Below are positions 18,515 through 23,799 of a stretch of DNA of 23,799 nucleotides, one piece after another (the first letter of the stretch is position 1; each line of letters begins with the position of its first letter). This stretch comes from Smittium culicis (lineage: Eukaryota; Kickxellomycota; Harpellomycetes; Harpellales; Legeriomycetaceae): assembly GCA_001970855.1 (NCBI GenBank), contig LSSN01001869.1, positions 1-23,799 on the forward strand, given 5' to 3'. Position numbers and translations under genes: made by a program. The notes beneath the pieces were generated by a model, which did not search any database, was not told the DNA's origin, and was given only the letters and a program-made list of their open reading frames with translations.

Positions 18515-19252
18515 TTTTACATACTATGAGGGCTACTTTAGATATACTATTTTTTGAATATATTTGTTTGTAAATGCCTCTAGCTAAAGCTGTCGTAATT
18601 TTAGGGTGCAGGCAAATAGAAATAGATTAATCTGGTATTATTTAATAAATAAAAAAAAGCAATTACAAATTAAGGCCATACCTTGGCTCATTAATAGCCT
18701 TACGGGATTAATTGACTAAATTAAAGCTAATAAATTTTGATTTCGATACATAATGGAAAAATAGCTACGGACAATTATAATTAAATGGATTTTAAAATAT
18801 AAAATAAAAGTAAAAGTAAAATTAAAAATAAATTAAAAATAGGGATTGGTTGATCAACCAAGCTAAAACCAATAACAATAAAGCACTATAAATATACAAG
18901 AAAATATTTGTAAGACCTCAAAGAATATTTAAAAATAGTGCAATTATCTGAAGGAAAAAAATTGCAGTGCAAATCTGCCGCAAGCTAAAGGGGAGGTTCA
19001 ACATAATTATAAATCTTGTTCAATAAACCCGCTGAAGCGGAAAAAAAAATAAATCTCTTAAAGGATATCTATAATTGGTTTCATTGCTCGTACACTCTAA
19101 AAAAAATATATATAGATGATTATAAATCATAAGCTATTAAAGGAAAAAAAGTGGTATAGATTACTATAAACTAAAAAGATTTTTAAATAAAGTTTGGTAA
19201 ATTAAAAACACCATAAATCCAAAGCTGACAATTGAGAATTGGGAATTGCTAC
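18515..19252. other. Gene-free stretch, purine-rich toward the right
   Basis: No gene or RNA is supported. It holds the 16-bp palindrome listed separately and a TTGCA-G-TGCAA palindrome at 18961-18971. From about 18770 the plus strand becomes strongly A- and purine-rich. Confidence 0.45.
18846..18861. repeat. Perfect 16-bp palindrome
   Basis: TTGGTTGATCAACCAA is its own reverse complement and is unusually GC-containing for this region. It could be a dimeric protein site or chance; no gene starts nearby. Confidence 0.6.
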
Positions 19253-19450
19253 AAAAATTCTAATTAAAGCTATAAAAATTCTAATTAAAGCTAGAAAACA
19301 GGCTGAAGGTTTAATTTAGCTCAATGTAGAAAACAAATATGCTACAAGTTTAATTTAGCGTAATGAAAATGAACAAAAATCGCAAATATGATTTATCTTA
19401 ATTTAGCGTAATGAAAGAAAAAAAAAGAAAGATCGCAGATAGGCTGAAAG
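19253..19450 (+). repeat. Purine-rich degenerate tandem repeats
   Basis: AAAAATTCTAATTAAAGCTA occurs twice in tandem (19253-19272 and 19274-19293, period 21). It is followed by three units beginning TAATTTAGC at 19312, 19351 and 19399 (spacing 39 and 48 bp). The last two share TAATTTAGCGTAATGAAA and a later ATCGCA-ATA-type block. The third unit supplies the ATG of the frame at 19411. Confidence 0.65.
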
Positions 19451-19743
19451 GAGTGAACCTCCAACTAAAGCATAGCTACACCGAATTCAAATTATTAATA
19501 TACAGAGCTAGCAGAATTGTTATTAGCGAAGATTATGGGATATTAATAAAACTGACCGAAATTGGAAATCGGATGTAACTGAACTACCAAACTCCCGCTA
19601 ATGAAATCAGTAACGCCAGCTCTATTATGCGCAGATTTGTCATCGAAAAGAACATTTGTCTAATATCAGTCTTACATAATCGGCCTGGACAGGAATCACA
19701 GCGTCTTTATTATCGTTTTAGCAAATTCGAGCGTACCTGCTAA
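19411..19743 (+). pseudogene. Unrecognised 111-codon coding-like frame with one stop
   Basis: From ATG 19411 the frame runs to TAA 19741-19743 and is broken only once, by TAA at codon 56 (19576-19578), right after an in-frame ATG. GC is well above the flanks from about 19440. The first half is basic then aliphatic (MKEKKRKIADRLKGVN, IYRASRIVISEDYGILIK). The second half includes TPANEISNASSIMRRF and RPGQESQRLYYRFSKFER. Amino acid use is balanced and unlike chance AT-rich frames. CAA to TAA by a single C-to-T change would explain the stop. The minus strand also has a shorter readable frame (NVLFDDKSAHNRAGV), so the coding strand is not certain. No family is recognised. Confidence 0.35.
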
Positions 19744-20821
19744 TGCAGCTGCCCAATAACAATAAACCTAAGGCCCTTTTGCCATTACTCAATACATTTA
19801 TAAATAACTTCATCCCATCTTGCAAATATTTAATCGTATGCGCATAGATACTTCTGCAGCGCTTATATATATAGCTTTGCCTTTTTGCGTCTTCTCAAAT
19901 ACACCATCTATTCCCTTATTTATACTACCCCCCATTCTTCCCTCTTTGTTTCCCCCCTTATCTGTTCCTTTATTTATTCACCTGCCTCAATTTATTCACC
20001 TACCTGCTTTTATTGCTTTCGTAATATATCTCGTACCACCCACTCATCACCATATCCCTTTTAGCCCACTTGCTTTTTTTGTCTTGCATATAACTTGATA
20101 CCCAACTCCAAGCGTCACTCAACCATATCCCGCATTTATCCACTCGTTGGCCTTATCTGCTACTTACCTCGTCTCAACACTCTACTCAGCGATTTATCAC
20201 CCCCAACCCATAATAATATAAACGTAACAAGTTTGTGCATTATTTTACTGTATCTGAAATATAAGCTTTGCTAATATTACTTCGTATATACATATTTATT
20301 TACTTTATACTTTAATTAAGCCTATTACTTCGCTACAAAACCCACCCCCCATATCTCCTCTTCTTTCTATATACACATCTAATACCCATTTAATTGATAC
20401 TATAGAACTCAGTAACTTTTAATCCTTTTTTTACACTATAATCCGCTGATGATCTTATAAAAAATATAGCTATATTATTGCTTTATAGACACATTCATTT
20501 TATCCATATTGGATTAAAATTGAATCTTTATTAAGGTTTTTTAAATCTTCCTCCTTCTCTGTTTCCACTCATTATATAATTATAACCAAAAAGCTTCGTA
20601 AAAGATCTTTTATTTTACATCAGTGAATTATATCCCAAATATTTTTATGAAATTATCATTAATTTCTCGTTTGAATACCTATATACATCTTAATCCATAT
20701 TTGTAAATTGATATCTCCTAAATACCTTATCTCAATTAAATAATTTTTTGCTACCAAATAACTTCAAATTTGATACCAATTTATTCAATAACCAAATAAA
20801 ACTTGATATCTACACATCACA
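19744..20821 (+). promoter_or_regulatory. Pyrimidine-rich leader/promoter of the homeodomain gene
   Basis: About 1 kb in which the plus strand is rich in C and T, with many CCC and CTT runs, in contrast to the purine-rich stretch to its left. CT-rich tracts upstream of genes are common in fungi. TATA-like sequences occur near 20215, 20456 and 20573, but none can be tied to a start site. A 92-codon open frame (19820-20098) has a low-complexity Pro/Leu/Ile/Phe product expected from C/T-rich DNA and is not called a gene. The leader length and any upstream intron cannot be settled from sequence. Confidence 0.45.
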
Positions 20822-22783
20822 ATGAGTAATATTCCAATCTGGCAAAGAAGATCTGATAAAAGATCAGTTCCTTTTAATCCACACCTCAACCTATCTAAAA
20901 CAGTCTTTTATCCAAATCACGGAATTAATACAAATAAACTAATCTCTGAAGCTCGCTCAAACAACAACCTTCCAACCCCACCACATACCTCCTTTAACAG
21001 CCATACCCAATTTACTCCCAGTTACACTGGCGCTAAAGTTCATTCAGGTCTCCTATCTGCTAGATACCCATCTAATACAGTCCATGAAAGAGACAACATT
21101 CCTCTAGATCCCGCTTCTAAAGACCACCAAAACTCAATAAATCGATTTAATAGTCCTACTCGTCACTCTTTTTATGAGCCCTATTCTGCTAACCCAAGAA
21201 AATATCTCAATGTCGGTAGCCCTGGCTATTTTAGAGAAAAAGTAAGCAGCCCTTATAAATACTGCGACCAAGAATCTTATAGCCATCCTTACAAAGTCCC
21301 TTTTTATCATGCAAATCCCTCTAATTTACCAAGAAACCCCAGCTCTTCTCATTACTATTACCATCAACCCCAATTTCTCAGACATCAGCCTCACTCAAAG
21401 AACTTTTTAAACTCAAACTCAAAGCCATCTTATAGCTTTTTTTACATGCAACAACGCCGTAGGCACACTAAAGAAGAGATTGAAACTCTTGAACAAGCTT
21501 TTAAAATTAACCCTATGCCGTCAAAAGAAGAAAAAATCGAGCTTAGCTATAAAACTAACATGGAAATTAAACACATCTCTATTTGGTTCCAAAATAAACG
21601 CCAGGCCGTTAAAAAGAAAAAATTAGAAAATACTTCTATGAGCCCAGAGTTACAAAACAATGATGAAGAAATAATCTCTCAAAAACCATCATTTATATCC
21701 CGTAAATCAAATGCCTTTGATATTAAAAATTTAATAAATCCTGATTTGTCTCATGCGTCTACCAATAACTACTCTAAACTTGACCGCCTCTCGAATTTAT
21801 ATGACTCTTCCAATAACAACTCTACAAAACCTTACTCCGCTACTATTGAAAGCAAATTCAGTTCTTTAATTAACGATTCTATTAAACAATCTAAAATAAA
21901 TAAGCTTTCGAGTTATAAATATAACATCCCAGGATCTGCGGGAATTCCTAGTAACTATCACAGCACTCTCTACTCAAATAGCAAACATCTACCTAACATC
22001 TCAACCATAACTGACCCAGGCAATAATAATGATTGCCAGCTAACTTCTGTCAGCGACCCCCAGGAACGTAATCGATTCGAATTTACTGAAAATAAGAAAT
22101 CTAACCCTCCCACTGATTTCCGTAGCAGGTATCCAAAACTAGCATCACCTTCACCATCTCCCCGATGCAAAAATCAAGATTTTTATCAGCAAAAAAATAT
22201 AGATAATTACCATTTTTACCAAGATAATAATCTTGCTTCTCGTAGAAGCTCACAAGATGAATATTCGCCTCTCGAAACTGCAACTTATAATAAAATAGAT
22301 ACCAATGGTGACCTCGATTATGATATGGATCCCGTATCTAATAAAAATTACAAGTCCTATGACTATTTCGAATCGTCGCCGCGCACAGTAGATGGCCAAA
22401 AATCTTCTTTTTTTAGTAACGATACTCAAGACGAATATCGTGATTCGAATAATCGAATCGATGTAGTAAAATCAGACTCAAAAAAAATTACTACCCCAAT
22501 TAGAGGTTCCTTTGATTGCTTGAAACCATCACCCCGTAGAGTAAAAAAACTCAAAGACTTGCTTATTAACGAATCTTACAACTACGCGCCCAATGATTTA
22601 ATTAATTCTGATTCTTACTCTTCTCGAAATCAACCCGAAACAAGCTCGCACAAATATGTAGACTACAATAAATCTTCTTCTGAATCGATTATTATAAATA
22701 GCGCTAAAAGCTCTCCAAAATACAACAATTCATACCCTATTATATCTCAAAGAACAACGTTGGTTAGAAGCGAATCTCCCTAA
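20822..22783 (+). CDS. Homeodomain transcription factor, YOX1/YHP1-like
   Basis: This is the only intact gene in the window: 653 residues, no intron. The ATG at 20822 has A at -3 and follows stops in frame. A homeodomain covers residues about 211-267 (21452-21622): a basic N-terminal arm (QRRRHTKEEI), helices 1 and 2, and a recognition helix with invariant Trp, Phe, Asn and Arg in IWFQNKRQAVKKKK, with Gln at position 50. The WFQNKRQAVK string and the PMPSKEEKIEL turn are, from memory, close to budding-yeast Yox1/Yhp1, repressors of early cell-cycle genes; orthology is inferred. The rest is low-complexity, rich in Ser, Asn, Tyr and Pro. Four full S/T-P-x-K/R cyclin-dependent kinase sites occur (S111, S143, T558, S570). 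The last lies in a basic segment, SPRRVKKLKDLL, that may be a conserved short motif. It should act in the nucleus as a DNA-binding regulator. Coding bases are far less AT-extreme than the flanks. Confidence 0.93.
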   Translation: MSNIPIWQRRSDKRSVPFNPHLNLSKTVFYPNHGINTNKLISEARSNNNLPTPPHTSFNSHTQFTPSYTGAKVHSGLLSARYPSNTVHERDNIPLDPASKDHQNSINRFNSPTRHSFYEPYSANPRKYLNVGSPGYFREKVSSPYKYCDQESYSHPYKVPFYHANPSNLPRNPSSSHYYYHQPQFLRHQPHSKNFLNSNSKPSYSFFYMQQRRRHTKEEIETLEQAFKINPMPSKEEKIELSYKTNMEIKHISIWFQNKRQAVKKKKLENTSMSPELQNNDEEIISQKPSFISRKSNAFDIKNLINPDLSHASTNNYSKLDRLSNLYDSSNNNSTKPYSATIESKFSSLINDSIKQSKINKLSSYKYNIPGSAGIPSNYHSTLYSNSKHLPNISTITDPGNNNDCQLTSVSDPQERNRFEFTENKKSNPPTDFRSRYPKLASPSPSPRCKNQDFYQQKNIDNYHFYQDNNLASRRSSQDEYSPLETATYNKIDTNGDLDYDMDPVSNKNYKSYDYFESSPRTVDGQKSSFFSNDTQDEYRDSNNRIDVVKSDSKKITTPIRGSFDCLKPSPRRVKKLKDLLINESYNYAPNDLINSDSYSSRNQPETSSHKYVDYNKSSSESIIINSAKSSPKYNNSYPIISQRTTLVRSESP

Positions 22784-23444
22784 TGTATATTTTTTTTATC
22801 ATTATCCCTCATCTATCCAAAATTGCCCATACCTCTAATCAACTCGTTTTTAAGTACTTTTCTTTGGTTCTATACCACTACCGACATGTGATAACTTCCT
22901 GTACCCACTTTTATTCATCCTCCATTTATTATTAGTTGAGCTTTCTGCTTGAAACAAACACACACGCACACATACACACATAGCATACTCCATCATTTCT
23001 TGGAAAAGTTAATTTTTTCCATATCGAATCTTATTCAAATTCTCACATCACATCTTCATATATCCCCTTCTCTTCCCTCTAAAAGAACAGTCTACTGTTA
23101 TTTTAATATTCAATCCACTCTTGGCACATACACCCATTATCTCTTTGTTTTTTTTTTTTTTTTTAAATCCATTTTTCACTACTCATACGTTATATACGCT
23201 TTTTGCATCTCCCATAAATCAAAAATAAAATTTTTATTGCTAAAACTATTCATTACTCCCTATTCATAAATACATTCTCTTATTTTTTTTAAAAAAAAAA
23301 TTCCTCTTACGATTCAAATTATGCTATAATCCAAAATAAAAGTATATTGACTAAATATAATATTCAAGTGTATTTTTGGTAACATATCAATTTATTGAAT
23401 AAGTATAGCTATATAGATGTATTTTTTGAAAATTCGCTTTTCAA
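22784..23444 (+). other. 3' flank of the homeodomain gene
   Basis: The stretch is pyrimidine-rich on the plus strand and probably includes the 3' UTR. It contains a CA-rich microsatellite (22954-22983), a 17-T run (23148-23164) and an AATAAA at 23224-23229 that could serve as a poly(A) signal if the transcript is that long. A 106-codon open frame (22949-23269) is a by-product of the CA repeat and T-run and is not called a gene. Confidence 0.45.
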
Positions 23445-23644
23445 TATATGGGATATTCTTAGGAGAAGCGGAACTTTTTTTCTTATAAGTTCTATTTGCT
23501 AGTATGAATTAGAGTAAACTATTGGTTGTACTAAGTTAATCATTCGATGATAAACTCTAAATTGAATTATAATTAAAAGTAATGCTGCAAAGTAGGAAAA
23601 ACTTAATGGCAAAAGTTCCGCTTCTCCAAATAATCTCCCATATA
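23445..23644. mobile_element. Short inverted-repeat (MITE-like) element, copy 3, best preserved
   Basis: Two 34-bp arms, 23445-23478 and 23611-23644, are inverted repeats matching at 31 of 34 positions without gaps, with a perfect 17-bp core, GGAGAAGCGGAACTTTT. They enclose 132 bp with no coding capacity, for a total of 200 bp. The outer ends read TATATGGGA on both sides; a TA target duplication is possible but cannot be told apart from the arm sequence. The arm sequence recurs at 16991-17194 and 440-694. Size, inverted ends and multiple copies fit a miniature inverted-repeat transposable element whose transposase lies elsewhere. Confidence 0.75.
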
Positions 23645-23799
23645 GAGGAAATTTCGTTTATGCAATCTATTCGATATTTCAACGATCTAAAAAAAAGTAA
23701 AATTCTCGCTCTTACAAAATTGTTTCTTTGGCAATTCAATAGGATTAGAGAATTTATAAAAATTTTATTTCTTATCTACTATTCACTTTTTTTTACGCC
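23645..23799. other. AT-rich right edge, nothing assignable
   Basis: No gene, repeat or RNA is supported in the last 155 bp. A minus-strand 60-codon frame (23557-23739) runs into the inverted-repeat element and has no recognisable features. Confidence 0.4.

Noticed and set aside
18960..19010. Possible tRNA near GGGGAGGTTCAAC
   Set aside because: A B-box-like GGTTCAA is present, but no acceptor stem, anticodon arm or A box can be folded around it.
19820..20098. 92-codon Pro/Leu/Ile-rich plus-strand frame
   Set aside because: C/T-rich DNA lacks stop codons and yields this composition. It lies in the leader of the homeodomain gene and has no domain features.
21970..22283. Minus-strand frames inside the homeodomain gene
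   Set aside because: Shadows of a long, well-supported plus-strand coding sequence.
22949..23269. 106-codon plus-strand frame starting with a His-Thr repeat
   Set aside because: It is made by the CA microsatellite and a 17-T run in the 3' flank; no protein-like features.

Overview
This is a strongly AT-rich eukaryotic window, most likely from a fungus. The one clearly intact gene encodes an intronless homeodomain protein whose recognition helix (WFQNKRQAVK) is of the fungal YOX1/YHP1 type. The mobile elements are a Ty3/Gypsy retrotransposon with an initiator-Met-like primer site and a LINE with an AP-type endonuclease; both fit a fungus but do not fix the lineage. An early-diverging, very AT-rich fungus is possible but only a guess. 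I found no tRNA, rRNA or CRISPR array by eye.

Layout. Positions 1-4097 hold no convincing gene: a 60-bp-spaced direct repeat, one copy of a short inverted-repeat element (440-694), a dispersed repeat I call repeat A (958-1285), a small broken reading frame (1451-1708, minus) and a 180-bp composite tetranucleotide array (1746-1925). Positions 4098-14979 are a nested transposon: a minus-strand Ty3/Gypsy element whose right-hand (5') LTR is split by a plus-strand LINE of about 5.4 kb (about 9021-14412). The Ty3 element itself appears to sit inside a second copy of repeat A, whose two halves flank it (3969-4097 and 15193-15331). Both elements are dead: each carries many stops and frameshifts and has lost catalytic residues.

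Positions 15.3-19.8 kb are a gene desert with islands of higher GC that look like remnants of coding sequence (15872-16147 and 19411-19743), a second copy of the inverted-repeat element (16991-17194), and small tandem repeats. A pyrimidine-rich leader of about 1 kb leads to the homeodomain gene (20822-22783). A pyrimidine-rich 3' flank follows, then the best-preserved copy of the inverted-repeat element (23445-23644).

Nothing here forms an operon or multi-gene pathway. The least expected items are the three-copy inverted-repeat family, the three-layer nesting, and the unassigned coding-like islands.
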